A stretch of DNA of 64,000 nucleotides from Amaurobius ferox (Eukaryota; Arthropoda; Arachnida; Araneae; Amaurobiidae): the NCBI GenBank assembly GCA_951213105.1, contig OX578149.1:1426001-1490000 (forward strand), in the 5' to 3' direction. The position numbers were made by a program, and so were the translations under genes. Of this stretch, positions 62,101 to 63,692 are shown piece by piece (position 1 is the stretch's first letter; every line of letters begins with the position of its first letter). The notes beneath the pieces were generated by a model, which was not told the origin of the DNA, made no database searches, and saw only the letters and a program-made list of their open reading frames with translations.

Positions 62101-62713
62101 GGCTATCCACAAAATTTCATGAAATATAGTGCAGCCATTCTCCTGTGATGATGAGATAAACACACACATACAGACAGATTTTCTTGAAATAAATTTGTGG
62201 AAAATATATCGTCTGTGTAATGCTATTTCTATGCAAAATGCATTTTTAATTAATATCTATACAACTGACATTGACTGAATTTTAAGTGAGCCACAAAATT
62301 TCATGAAATTTAGTCTGTTTTCTTGTGATGATGAGACAGACCGATTTTCAATGTCATTTATATAGATATTCCAAAGTTGGGCATTACGGACTATGAGACA
62401 CCTTGTCCCAAATTTTAGTTGATGTTTTTTTGTTTCTTCTGTTTCAGAACCTGCAATTCTTGTAATATATCATTCCGTTCGATCTCATCCTGTAATTACA
62501 GCAACATTACTTGACTTTTTATGTCGGGTATGTATTTAAATTCTACTCCATTGCATTGAATGTAACTGAATATAACATGTGTTTAAATTGTTAAATTTAA
62601 ATTGTTTTTTGTCTTTTCTAGATAATGCCCAATTTTTGTTTATCACTTAAAGCTCAGGTAAAACAAGGCATTTACACATCTTTACGGCAGATTCTAGAAA
62701 AGAGAGTTTTGCC
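153..62713 (+). CDS. INTS3: INTS3 (Integrator complex subunit 3), internal part, 10 exons
   Basis: Host gene. Joined exons give about 362 residues that follow animal INTS3 without gaps. Integrator is the nuclear, RNA polymerase II-associated complex that cleaves snRNA 3' ends and attenuates transcription; INTS3 is also known as the scaffold of the SOSS single-stranded-DNA-binding complex. Conserved blocks seen in order: [110 protein letters not shown]. This is the helical N-terminal half of the protein. Phases match at every junction and no exon has a stop or frameshift. The start codon, first exons and C-terminal half lie outside the window. Introns range from 77 bp to 14.7 kb, and all other features here are intronic. 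Identification rests on recognised family sequence, not a search. Confidence 0.97.
344..428 (+). CDS. INTS3: INTS3 exon b (85 nt)
   Basis: Acceptor TTTTGCAG ends at 343, donor GTTAGG at 429. Encodes [11 protein letters not shown]...LLRQIAG and ends one base into a Gly codon completed by the exon at 7661. The intron before it is only 77 bp; the one after it is 7.2 kb and full of transposons. Confidence 0.95.
847..1138 (+). mobile_element. tRNA-derived SINE, full length
   Basis: The head carries a Pol III box A (TAGCCCATTGG, about 856) and a perfect box B (GGTTCGATTCC, about 898). It is followed by a body of about 200 bp and a CAA-rich tail. Flanked by a 14-15 bp target-site duplication, ACACCTGCATTGTG(C), at 832-846 and 1139-1153. 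The 3' end can pair GACCGTCC with GGACGGTC. Short open frames over the body recur in every copy and are by-products. Confidence 0.93.
1154..2044 (+). other. Intronic spacer; CTTGAAAGTCC-type dispersed repeat
   Basis: No gene seen. Around 1660-1735 lies a stretch rich in CTTGAAAGTCCTTGGA that recurs, diverged, at about 26770-26880 and 29920-30260. This suggests an old interspersed family that I cannot name. Confidence 0.4.
2045..2107. repeat. (TA)n-(CA)n microsatellite
   Basis: About 21 bp of TA repeats run directly into about 42 bp of CA repeats, ending at the left end of the foldback MITE. Confidence 0.95.
2108..2971. mobile_element. Foldback MITE with about 280 bp terminal inverted repeats
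   Basis: The left end AGGGTGTCCCCAAAAAATTG and the reverse complement of the right end (CAGGGTGTCTCAAAAAAATT) match. Similarity continues inward for roughly 280 bp (shared GTTGGAGATAAGTGGGCAAT and TTGGTCAATCAGAAAATTT). TA lies at both borders. No transposase is coded. The terminus resembles the DD41D element at 3122, its possible source of transposase. Confidence 0.85.
2972..3121. repeat. TA-rich tract with repeated ACACCCTGTA motifs
   Basis: TA repeats alternate with short pieces such as TACACCCTGTA, TACCCTGTA and TACAGGTACCCTGTA. These equal the outermost bases of the neighbouring transposons and could be insertion or excision scars. Confidence 0.6.
3122..5369 (-). mobile_element. DD41D Tc1/mariner-superfamily transposon
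   Basis: A 2248 bp element bordered by TA on both sides. Its ends CAGGGTGTCCC start inverted repeats of about 260 bp; shared inner blocks include GACCTCGGCTTTTATTCCTT and TTTTCAAGGGAATTAAATTT. The middle holds a broken transposase gene on the minus strand (3651-4521). Confidence 0.9.
3651..4521 (-). pseudogene. Tc1/mariner transposase, DD41D type, frameshifted
   Basis: This would be the cut-and-paste transposase of the element at 3122-5369. Two overlapping frames carry consecutive parts. 4003-4521 has a helix-turn-helix-like N-terminal region and the first catalytic Asp in IIWSDECCF. 3651-4091 has the second Asp in [11 protein letters not shown] and the third in [11 protein letters not shown]. 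There are 41 residues between the second and third Asp, the spacing known from rosa/Visitor-type (DD41D) families. The frame change lies near 4000-4090, where both frames read the conserved VNVW...[15 protein letters not shown] region and its continuation. It is therefore inactive as it stands, although all three catalytic residues are still present. Product assignment is firm at superfamily level; the subfamily rests on residue spacing only. Confidence 0.85.
5372..6314 (+). other. AT-rich intronic spacer
   Basis: No gene seen. Holds A- and T-rich low-complexity DNA, including a poly-A run of about 26 bp near 6230-6255. Confidence 0.5.
6315..6431 (+). repeat. 117-bp direct repeat, copy 1
   Basis: Matches 7054-7170 with three visible substitutions and no length change. 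The sequence starts CATATATTCTAGATTATATA and ends GAATTCTCCATT. Confidence 0.9.
7054..7170 (+). repeat. 117-bp direct repeat, copy 2
   Basis: Second copy of the repeat at 6315-6431, 739 bp downstream. The intervening DNA has no recognised element. Spacer 7171-7660 holds nothing else I can identify. Confidence 0.9.
7661..7727 (+). CDS. INTS3: INTS3 exon c (67 nt)
   Basis: Acceptor TATTTCAG ends at 7660, donor GTAAAA at 7728. Reads [22 protein letters not shown], the counterpart of the conserved GGDVTAKNIWLAESVLDIL block. Ends two bases into an Arg codon finished at 21445. Confidence 0.95.
7728..9253 (+). other. Intronic spacer; possible hAT-type terminus
   Basis: No gene seen. At 8563 the sequence CAGTGGTTCTCAAACC resembles terminal repeats of hAT/Charlie-type MITEs, but no partner end was found downstream. 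The part at 9000-9100 contains GAAGACCCAGACC, weakly like the SINE tail. Confidence 0.3.
9254..9334 (+). repeat. 81-bp duplication flanking the gypsy element, left copy
   Basis: Begins AATCCATTGCAACACTAACT and ends TTTATTTTAGGTA exactly where the left LTR starts. The right copy (14860-14942) begins exactly where the right LTR stops. There are about four substitutions and a 2-bp length change between them. Confidence 0.9.
9335..9700 (-). repeat. Gypsy LTR, left (3' LTR)
   Basis: 366 bp, TG...CA bounded, TGTTACTTATTCTCC to CCGTTCCCAACA on the + strand. Matches 14478-14859 with scattered substitutions and small indels. The adjoining 9701-9713 reads GGTGAGGGAGTAA on the element strand, a plausible polypurine tract. 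Confidence 0.93.
9769..10060 (-). pseudogene. Gypsy integrase C-terminal region
   Basis: Frame with [16 protein letters not shown] then, after an acidic linker, [12 protein letters not shown]. The SxDRLKPAY and GRxVKxP motifs are typical of the end of gypsy polyproteins. Upstream frame 9990-10070 reads [24 protein letters not shown] sequence, the usual preceding segment. Confidence 0.8.
10060..10862 (-). pseudogene. Gypsy integrase catalytic core, broken
   Basis: On the minus strand this continues the HHCC zinc-binding region (CIRCQKCEV) into the core. There, HINLIGP has Asn where the first catalytic Asp should be, [10 protein letters not shown] holds the second, and [13 protein letters not shown] holds the Glu. 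The 170-residue frame 10062-10574 is open; the piece upstream is in another frame. The zinc-binding half is split from this region by the SINE at 10869-11254. Confidence 0.85.
10869..11254 (-). mobile_element. Composite 5S-rRNA/tRNA-like SINE
   Basis: Minus-strand copy. It starts with about 115 bp of 5S-rRNA-like sequence (GCCAACGGCCGTACCGTGCT, GGTTCTCGTTAGATC, GGGCGCGGTTAGTAC, GGTGGGTGACC). A shortened tRNA-like stretch follows (GTGCGGTATCCCCGTGGTTT) that lacks box B, then the same body and CAA tail as the tRNA-SINE. TSD TAATGCCAGGGTGT at 10855-10868 and 11255-11268. Inserted into gypsy integrase. Confidence 0.92.
11269..11426 (-). pseudogene. Gypsy integrase N-terminal zinc-binding piece
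   Basis: Short frame with [20 protein letters not shown], the HxxxH half of the integrase HHCC domain. Its continuation lies beyond the inserted SINE at 10862 and below. Confidence 0.75.
11493..11815 (-). pseudogene. Gypsy RNase H domain
   Basis: Frame with [30 protein letters not shown] and [15 protein letters not shown], in the order usual for gypsy RNase H. It is offset from the RT frame by a frameshift near 11744-11815, where the RT frame still reads ASDWAIGSV and PIAFF. Confidence 0.85.
11744..12785 (-). pseudogene. Gypsy reverse transcriptase
   Basis: About 345 residues of RT. Motifs: [20 protein letters not shown] (fingers), [15 protein letters not shown] (first catalytic Asp), [20 protein letters not shown], then [11 protein letters not shown] where the usual YxDD has Glu for its first Asp. 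FLGYLIT and FYRRYLRN follow. The open frame continues to 12850 only because it reads into the inserted SINE. The RT N-terminal extension ([17 protein letters not shown]) resumes at 13185 on the other side of the SINE. Confidence 0.9.
12789..13169 (+). mobile_element. Composite 5S-rRNA/tRNA-like SINE
   Basis: Plus-strand copy of the same composite family as 10869-11254. The 5S-like head is 12789-12904, then a tRNA-like remnant, the shared body and an ATCAACATCAA tail. TSD ACATCATGCTTACTT at 12771-12785 and 13170-13184. Inserted into gypsy RT. Confidence 0.92.
13440..13982 (-). pseudogene. Gypsy nucleocapsid zinc knuckle and protease
   Basis: The frame 13587-13982 has a coiled-coil-like segment ([18 protein letters not shown]), an Arg/Ser-rich basic stretch and a zinc-knuckle-like [17 protein letters not shown] protease active-site motif, [18 protein letters not shown], follows in another frame at about 13530-13592, so at least one frameshift separates them. 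Confidence 0.8.
13988..14437 (-). pseudogene. Gypsy gag
   Basis: Starts at [10 protein letters not shown]; an in-frame Met 39 bp upstream is nearer the LTR but less likely. Contains [20 protein letters not shown] then [20 protein letters not shown], the capsid-like region common in arthropod gypsy elements. The end is frameshifted near 14000 into the zinc-knuckle frame. Confidence 0.82.
14478..14859 (-). repeat. Gypsy LTR, right (5' LTR)
   Basis: 382 bp partner of 9335-9700. On the element strand it starts TGTTGGGAACGG and ends AGTAACA. Next to it ATTGGTGACTTTGGACTGTG (14458-14477 region) sits where a primer-binding site should be; the tRNA was not assigned. Confidence 0.93.
14860..14942 (+). 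repeat. 83-bp duplication flanking the gypsy element, right copy
   Basis: Begins AATCCATTGCAACACTGACT directly after the LTR and ends TTTATTTTAGGTA, like 9254-9334. Confidence 0.9.
14943..16490 (+). other. Intronic spacer
   Basis: No gene recognised. A 67-codon minus-strand frame at 14931-15134 ([13 protein letters not shown]...) and short frames at 15290 and 15839 show no known motif and no coding context. Confidence 0.4.
16491..17400 (+). repeat. Dispersed repeat with about 125-bp tandem end
   Basis: Shares segments in reverse orientation with 27735-28480 (for example AGTCAAAATGTGCTCAGTAG and CTAGATTTATTGTTAACAAA-like blocks). Its end, about 17105-17390, repeats a unit of about 125 bp 2.3 times (AGTATGAGAAAGTAAAA...AGTCAAAA). 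Family unknown. Confidence 0.65.
17456..17517 (+). mobile_element. Very short retroposed SINE tail
   Basis: About 60 bp ending GGACGAGTCGGACGGTCTGG, inserted at a 14-bp TSD, ACTGTGTAATATTT (17442-17455 and 20711-20724). It is the oldest layer of the nested cluster and similar to 59364-59422. Confidence 0.7.
17521..17817 (-). mobile_element. tRNA-derived SINE, full length
   Basis: Minus-strand copy with box A, box B and CAA tail. Flanked by GGGCTTTCGACT at 17509-17520 and 17818-17829. Confidence 0.92.
17830..18119 (-). mobile_element. tRNA-derived SINE joined to LINE 3' end
   Basis: Full-length minus-strand SINE. Its tail side abuts GGGCTTTCGACT (17818-17829), but no duplication separates its 5' end from the LINE 3' UTR at 18120. 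The next GGGCTTTCGACT is beyond the LINE at 20702-20713, so SINE plus LINE behave as one insertion. Confidence 0.88.
18120..20701 (-). mobile_element. LINE (RNase H-containing, I/R1/LOA-like), 5'-truncated
   Basis: About 2.6 kb. It consists of the 3' part of ORF2 and about 210 bp of 3' UTR (18120-18330). The reading frame is open right up to the truncation point at 20701. The endonuclease domain and any ORF1 are absent, as expected for incomplete target-primed reverse transcription. Confidence 0.9.
18331..20670 (-). CDS. LINE ORF2 fragment: reverse transcriptase and RNase H
   Basis: 779-codon open frame with no stop or frameshift. [50 protein letters not shown] (first Asp), [20 protein letters not shown] and the FADDLAVV catalytic box. 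RNase [37 protein letters not shown] and [19 protein letters not shown] keep the D-E-D-D residues. A C-terminal [17 protein letters not shown] zinc finger follows. In a complete element this protein would copy its own RNA at a nicked target. Here the first Met is internal to a larger ORF that runs open to 20701, and the endonuclease is missing, so it is not autonomous. The intact frame indicates a recent insertion. The LINE group is inferred from the presence of RNase H. Confidence 0.93.
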   Translation of the reverse strand: MDHCFSEDSSFTTFPIHDIPPEGLGSVSDDELCLVFNHLKPGKAPGQDNLDYTIWKNLFKTYPALFTKIINLIFKFCKFPNALKNAKVPFILKPGKDPSACSSYRPICLLPTFGKIIEKLFINKLNLWLRTNGSLHPLQFGFRELHSCEDAAHALVTRIKSLRPSSLVSLATVDISGAFDNLNWNVLPSTLDRINLPPQFKSFIYSYLQFRTISFSCNNLTLAKSISKGAPQGSVISPILWNIYFNNILNLNNDLYYLQAFADDLAVVSSGNDIHTVVKNTNTVLSLIETSLASLNLSASVEKSSCIIFNRSLKKRKYYPPIKFLNKTIKISRSFKFLGIIIDDNLKWSPHILYLKERCFKLFSTFGKISGNNWGVNKAFLKIWYQSVIEKIITYGSGIWGGNLTGDQMSKLTSLQRIFLLKISSGFRTSSNISLFSITGIPPLHCVIKTQYFKYHFWNHKNNLFPDPSFPAPALFDSNIALSGLPPCLRSINFPPCQPNIFSNFNIYTDGSKLEDKVGSAVCVFEGDSLVETLLYKLNNENTVFQAELAALSAAFSWAISKNINVNIYSDSLSAILALNSPNIKSRYLNDIKSKILPFKSLFNLSWVKAHANTRGNEVADVNAKLATSTGSPIAVPFLYSFLKNLCKNYLLNIWQSLLNNYISPRTHDPARILTFLPKVNLNIQIYNKYLIYFLTGHGPFLDYLHHFKHKRTSCCTCGAYGDVDHYVFSCPHTSSFHLVKPSPAHCATWFSGVSKNPILLNKLKNCVLIAREISNKIT
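20725..21444 (+). other. AT-rich intronic spacer
   Basis: No gene or named element seen; contains a poly-T run near 20881-20896 and the pyrimidine tract before the exon at 21445. Confidence 0.5.
21445..21586 (+). CDS. INTS3: INTS3 exon d (142 nt)
   Basis: Pyrimidine-rich acceptor ending CAG at 21444, donor GTAAAC at 21587. Encodes [20 protein letters not shown] through [13 protein letters not shown], very close to animal INTS3. Ends in phase 0. A 13.7 kb intron with a gypsy element and a LINE separates it from the previous exon. Confidence 0.96.
21587..24245 (+). other. Intron, nothing recognised
   Basis: AT-rich. A poly-T run of about 23 bp at 22358-22379. Small frames such as 23031-23261 (minus) show no motif. 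Confidence 0.5.
24246..24375 (+). CDS. INTS3: INTS3 exon e (130 nt)
   Basis: Acceptor CTTTCAG ends at 24245, donor GTAAAA at 24376. Encodes [32 protein letters not shown] and SPSFTG. An upstream AG at 24211-24212 is also in open frame, but the homology starts exactly after the AG at 24245. Confidence 0.95.
24667..25989 (-). mobile_element. mariner transposon (DD34D), inactive
   Basis: 1323 bp, TA at both borders (24665-24666, 25990-25991). Imperfect inverted ends contain GAGGTAGGGTCAAAAAGTTT and GAGGTAGAGTCAATAAGTTT, then CCGGAAT. The length is typical for mariner. Confidence 0.93.
24750..25793 (-). pseudogene. mariner transposase with in-frame stops
   Basis: Starts at [19 protein letters not shown] (25793); the longer open frame above it is not conserved sequence. 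The N-terminal helix-turn-helix region ([18 protein letters not shown]) is followed by the WRPSS linker, the first Asp in VTGDETWC, the second in LLHDNAPPH and the third in [13 protein letters not shown]. There are 34 residues between the last two, the DD34D pattern. A TGA at 25083-25085 interrupts the frame just before [20 protein letters not shown], and a second stop at 24813-24815 precedes [17 protein letters not shown]. All three catalytic residues remain, so the gene probably died by point mutation. Confidence 0.92.
25992..27734 (+). other. Intronic spacer with CTTAAAA-rich old repeat
   Basis: No gene seen. 26770-26880 repeats CCTTAAAAACTCCTTAA-type words like those near 1660 and 29930. 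The 93-codon frame at 26807 is composed of this low-complexity sequence. Confidence 0.4.
27735..28480 (-). repeat. Dispersed repeat, inverted relative of 16491-17400
   Basis: Reverse-complement matches to 16491-17400 include the CTAAGCACATTTTGACTATT and TTTGTTAACAAAAAATCTA blocks and the segment with the AATTATGCATAAAAGGGG word. Part of the family also appears at 58930-59060 (CTTGGTATCAATCG). Confidence 0.6.
28765..29080 (+). pseudogene. Gypsy integrase C-terminal remnant
   Basis: One frame reads [19 protein letters not shown], and a second, shifted frame reads [20 protein letters not shown] and [19 protein letters not shown]. Both match the integrase tail of another gypsy family (GRRLRTRLD, then GDxVxVRNYxxxxKWxPG). 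No LTRs were found around it, so it is an isolated fragment. Confidence 0.72.
29090..29722 (+). other. Intronic spacer
   Basis: No gene recognised. A short plus-strand frame from 29554 ([20 protein letters not shown]) is unassigned. Confidence 0.35.
29735..29838 (-). mobile_element. SINE, 5'-truncated copy
   Basis: Only the tail-proximal 104 bp is present. TSD AGGATGTTCAGT at 29723-29734 and 29839-29850 proves an independent truncated retroposition. Confidence 0.9.
29851..31345 (+). other. Intronic spacer with CTTGAAAGTCC-type repeats
   Basis: No gene seen. 29920-30030 and 30235-30270 repeat AAGTCCTTGAAAGT words. Around 30770-30840 short complementary words (ACGAG...CTCGTAG) could form a small hairpin. 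Confidence 0.4.
31346..31611 (-). mobile_element. tRNA-SINE, old diverged full-length copy
   Basis: Recognisable body (CCATCCAATTTAGATCGAAA, GGACTTACAGACCCACATG) and tRNA-like head with a decayed box B. It is more diverged than any other copy and has no clear duplication left. Confidence 0.8.
31612..32064 (+). other. Intronic spacer
   Basis: Nothing recognised up to the acceptor of the exon at 32065. Confidence 0.4.
32065..32162 (+). CDS. INTS3: INTS3 exon f (98 nt)
   Basis: Acceptor ATTGCAG ends at 32064, donor GTACTT at 32163. Encodes [20 protein letters not shown] then [12 protein letters not shown], matching the [22 protein letters not shown] block. The first codon is split with the exon at 24246-24375; ends in phase 0. 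Confidence 0.95.
32725..34090. mobile_element. Tc1-like foldback element, non-autonomous
   Basis: 1366 bp with TA borders. The ends CAGCTGCGGAAAAAAA and CAGCTACGGAAAAAAA begin inverted repeats of about 220 bp (shared TTAATCGAGCATCGTTCATC and GTAGAGAAAATTGA; GCAACA near the inner limit). No transposase frame seen inside. Confidence 0.85.
34190..34428 (+). repeat. Old minisatellite, left of foldback element
   Basis: Degenerate units of about 33 bp built on TTTTAGCTCTCTTTCTAAAA and GCAAATTTTAG. Similar words continue right of the foldback element (39900-40115), so the element inserted inside this array. Ends with the TSD TAACTATTAG (34419-34428). Confidence 0.65.
34439..35890 (+). repeat. Left inverted arm: nine tandem units of 130-160 bp
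   Basis: Each unit has CATGGGCGGGGCTGGGGAAA, CTCGAATTATAAGTTCAGAT and a variable number of CGTTAGTGCA subrepeats. Nine copies of the GGGCGGGGCTGG block. The outermost partial unit is a variant (CTCGAGTTTAAAGTTC). Confidence 0.95.
36043..36519 (+). pseudogene. Foldback-element ORF, N-terminal part, unknown
   Basis: Open frame from [14 protein letters not shown] with an acidic and Ser-rich start, then [19 protein letters not shown] and a basic C-terminal end. It is followed in another frame (36374-36574) by [14 protein letters not shown] and a stop at 36572-36574, after which the same frame continues into the peptidase. No domain recognised. Probably the upstream part of the same protein. Confidence 0.55.
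36581..37727 (+). pseudogene. USP-like (C19-type) cysteine peptidase, disrupted
   Basis: The catalytic-Cys box reads [12 protein letters not shown] (36615-36660), as in the USP NTCxxxSxxQ motif. After the inserted SINE come [10 protein letters not shown] with a Cys pair and [20 protein letters not shown]. In a shifted frame (about 37651-37716) the His box reads [16 protein letters not shown], matching the USP pattern GHY...R...W...DD. Such enzymes cleave ubiquitin-like proteins. Here the frame is broken by a stop at 36827-36829, a SINE (36941-37312) and a shift near 37630, so it is dead. Assignment rests on both active-site boxes in the right order; the substrate is unknown. Many MULE-type transposons carry a ULP-type peptidase, which makes an element-encoded role plausible. 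Confidence 0.68.
36941..37312 (-). mobile_element. Composite 5S-rRNA/tRNA-like SINE
   Basis: Third copy of the composite family, minus strand, with 5S-like head at about 37195-37311 and an intact tRNA-like remnant (GGGTACCCCGGTGGTTT-like). TSD imperfect: TGGAATGTTT (36931-36940) and TGGAAAGTTT (37313-37322). Inserted in the peptidase gene. Confidence 0.88.
37728..38380 (+). other. Foldback-element core, non-coding part
   Basis: No frame of note. 38214-38285 and 38330-38400 hold diverged array units with G- and C-runs (CACGCACATGTTATTTTTGT), the degenerate inner edge of the right arm. Confidence 0.5.
38395..39890 (-). repeat. Right inverted arm: nine tandem units
   Basis: Reverse complement of the left arm; nine GCCCCGCCCATGTTA blocks, units mostly 130-160 bp. 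The last full unit and outermost variant mirror the left end. Confidence 0.95.
39900..41276 (+). other. Minisatellite continuation, then intronic spacer
   Basis: 39900-40115 continues the TTTTAGCACTTT-type minisatellite. Beyond it nothing is recognised; a short frame at 40656 and its shadows lack motifs. Confidence 0.4.
41277..42471. mobile_element. Long inverted repeat (foldback MITE-like) with a SINE in one arm
   Basis: Left arm 41277-41576 is almost identical to the reverse complement of 41858-42471 once the SINE (41946-42243) and its duplication are removed. Loop 41577-41857. Shared words include CGATAGCGCGCTCACGGTCG and TGCCGAAATTTGAGATTTTC. No coding frame and no clear TSD seen. Confidence 0.88.
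41946..42243 (+). mobile_element. tRNA-derived SINE, full length
   Basis: Box A and perfect box B as in 847-1138. TSD ACATGTAGACCTCG at 41932-41945 and 42244-42257. The opposite arm near 41492-41505 holds the same site unduplicated (CGAGGTCTACATGT), a natural empty site. Confidence 0.95.
42472..43208 (+). other. Intronic spacer
   Basis: Nothing recognised before the small exon at 43209. Confidence 0.4.
43209..43256 (+). CDS. INTS3: INTS3 exon g, 48-nt small exon
   Basis: Acceptor CTACTAAG ends at 43208, donor GTAAGA at 43257. Sixteen codons, [16 protein letters not shown], phase 0 on both sides, so skipping it would keep the frame. Matches the conserved [16 protein letters not shown]. It lies alone between introns of 11.0 and 14.7 kb and its acceptor has a weak pyrimidine tract. 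Confidence 0.95.
43430..44095 (+). repeat. Dispersed repeat with internal units of about 180 bp, copy 1
   Basis: A single-copy start (GAGATCGAAGTTTTCCCGTT) is followed by tandem units that contain AATGAAATGAA, GGCATTT and TTTTGCAT words. The same arrangement recurs at 45785-46615. Unknown family. Confidence 0.65.
44133..44285 (+). mobile_element. Partial tRNA-SINE, distinct subfamily
   Basis: Head with CCCGGGTTCGATTCCCTCT (box B), then CTGCCGCTGTGTTCATGCGG and GTGGGTCCGTAAGTCC, ending early. The diverged head lacks the usual GGGCGCGG start and the 3' half is missing. Confidence 0.78.
45379..48217. mobile_element. Possible old DNA transposon (hAT-like) with terminal CATAGCTGCCAA
   Basis: The left end CATAGCTGCCAACC and the right end TTGGCAGCTATG (48206-48217) are inverted. 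A 9-bp direct repeat ATGGTATCG lies at 45370-45378 and 48214-48222, partly overlapping the right end. A further GGTTGGCAGCTATG at 47067-47080 could be the end of a nested relative. 47125-47200 codes a short C-x2-C piece ([14 protein letters not shown]) like hAT zinc fingers. No transposase core seen. Confidence 0.45.
45785..46615 (+). repeat. Dispersed repeat with internal units of about 180 bp, copy 2
   Basis: Matches 43430-44095; here about three units, each starting near AATGAATGAGTC or TAATGAAATGAAAGGCTATT. Lies inside the possible transposon 45379-48217. Confidence 0.65.
48218..50164 (+). other. Intronic spacer with hAT-MITE-like debris
   Basis: No gene seen. 48685-49020 has TTTTTCAAACCTTTTTAGTC, ACGGAAT and ACAGAACCCCAGGGCTCCAC words like the termini of hAT-type MITEs, then a poly-A run. 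Not resolved into an element. Confidence 0.35.
50165..55965. repeat. 207-bp tandem satellite array, about 28 units
   Basis: Twenty-six near-identical 207-bp units (unit starts 207 bp apart from about 50,394 on), plus a diverged unit at each edge. Two main variants exist: A (CCTTTTCTGAAATCTGTATG) and B (CCTTTCCTGAAATCTCGATG). Order: A x9, B x2, A x3, one recombinant (TTTTCT with CTCGATG), A x2, B, A, B x7. A 61-codon minus-strand frame recurs in each unit and always ends in the same stop. Confidence 0.97.
55966..56953 (+). other. Intronic spacer
   Basis: AT-rich, nothing recognised. Confidence 0.4.
56966..57245 (+). mobile_element. tRNA-derived SINE, full length
   Basis: Same family as 847-1138, with a small deletion near the 3' end. 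TSD ACAAGGAATGGT at 56954-56965 and 57246-57257. Confidence 0.93.
57258..57912 (+). other. Intronic spacer with CACACACAGACA-type old repeat
   Basis: 57285-57560 has words (GTGAGATATCG, ACACACACACAGACATCAC) resembling those in 61965-62355. No gene seen. Confidence 0.35.
57913..58144 (+). CDS. INTS3: INTS3 exon h (232 nt)
   Basis: Acceptor GTTTCAG ends at 57912, donor GTAAGT at 58145. Encodes [60 protein letters not shown] and [17 protein letters not shown], the most strongly conserved block seen. Ends one base into the Glu codon completed at 62448. Confidence 0.97.
58382..58541 (+). repeat. 32-bp minisatellite, five units
   Basis: Unit GATACTGAAGTACCTGTGTA followed by CCAAATTTCATG, five times with a few substitutions. 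The surrounding 58165-59060 looks like an old dispersed repeat and shares CTTGGTATCAATCG with 28290-28340. Confidence 0.9.
59364..59422 (+). mobile_element. 59-bp retroposed SINE tail
   Basis: Short insertion ending GGACGAGTCGGACGGTCTGG plus GTCTTCA. Bounded by a perfect 14-bp TSD, ACACCGTATTAACG (59350-59363, 59423-59436). Confidence 0.85.
59437..60250 (+). other. Low-complexity AT-rich stretch
   Basis: Degenerate repetition of AGATCTTTA...TTATTTATTGCAAT words; no gene. Probably an old minisatellite. Confidence 0.5.
60270..60415 (+). repeat. About 33-bp minisatellite, four units
   Basis: Unit CTGCTACAAACTGCTACAAT plus TTCGAAATATTGC, four imperfect copies. Overlapping open frames are repeat artefacts. 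Confidence 0.85.
60416..61964 (+). other. Intronic spacer
   Basis: AT-rich, nothing recognised. Confidence 0.4.
61965..62355 (+). repeat. Imperfect duplication of about 200 bp
   Basis: Two successive diverged copies share AAATAAAT, TCTGTGTAATG, CCACAAAATTTCATGAAAT and TGTGATGATGAGA in the same order. Probably an old interspersed repeat. Confidence 0.6.
62448..62527 (+). CDS. INTS3: INTS3 exon i (80 nt)
   Basis: Acceptor GTTTCAG ends at 62447, donor GTATGT at 62528. Encodes [20 protein letters not shown] then LLDFLCR; ends in phase 0. The next intron is only 94 bp. Confidence 0.96.
62622..62713 (+). CDS. INTS3: INTS3 exon j (92 nt), last in window
   Basis: Acceptor TTTTCTAG ends at 62621, donor GTAAGT at 62714. 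Encodes [20 protein letters not shown] then [11 protein letters not shown] and leaves two bases for the next exon, which is outside the window. Confidence 0.94.
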
Positions 62714-63587
62714 GTAAGTTACTTTAATTTATGTTATTTGGAATTTAATAGAATAGTTGCATGACACATCTGTATGCTGATTTTCTTAATTAAAATAATT
62801 TCTCCTGTAAAAGTTTTTAAAGAAAATATTTTCTGTATTTATTTCCGATATTGTATGTTACCTGAAGAACTGATTAAAAATGTTGTTATAATTGTCATGT
62901 GCTTAATTAAAATGTTGCATGGAATTGCCATTATTGTGCAGTGACATCAAATGTTACTAATGCTTTCAATCTAAGGCAATTTGTTTTTCATGCATAGCAT
63001 ATGTTAAAAGTCTGTCCCAAATCGTGTCATTTTTTCCAGCAAATTAGAAAAATTGGTTAAACAGTCCAAAATGTGTCATGTTTAAGGTTAATCTCAAACT
63101 CAGAAAAGGCTGAGAAATCTACTAAATTGAAGAAAGATTAGTATATTGAGTAGAAAAGGGGAGGATATACAATATTTGATATATGCCATCTTGATCTTGT
63201 TATATGTACCGTACCAATTATGCTAGTTAAGCTTTGGATCCATTTCCTAAAATTACGTCTTTATAATTTGAATTTTTATCACAATGCCATTGTGTATCCT
63301 TCAACTCCAGATACAAACTGAGATACTTTGAGTCAACCCAAATTAGTTCCTTAAGGAGCTTGAATTTCTTTAAATTTTATACATACAAATCTTTCTCGAG
63401 TAGATGTATGCAAAAAGCCAAAACTTTTTAGGCCAAAGCCAAATCTCTGTATCAGAGTTAGACTTGCCTTAACACGAAGTATCCAAAGTAATATCAAGAC
63501 ATTAATTTTTTGGCTGCATATATGATCATGATAAAATAGAATTTTAAATATATATTGTATATAGACAGGTAATATTTATACAATTTT

Positions 63588-63590
<3 letters not shown>
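62714..63590 (+). other. Intronic spacer
   Basis: Nothing recognised after the last visible exon. Confidence 0.4.
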
Positions 63591-63591
<1 letters not shown>

Positions 63592-63645
<54 letters not shown>

Positions 63646-63692
63646 GTATATATATATATATATATTAGAGTATATATATATGTGTATGTGTG
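63592..63692. repeat. (TA)n microsatellite
   Basis: Three runs of TA repeats separated by TTAGAG, ending TGTGTATGTGTG. The remainder to 64000 is AT-rich with no gene seen. Confidence 0.95.
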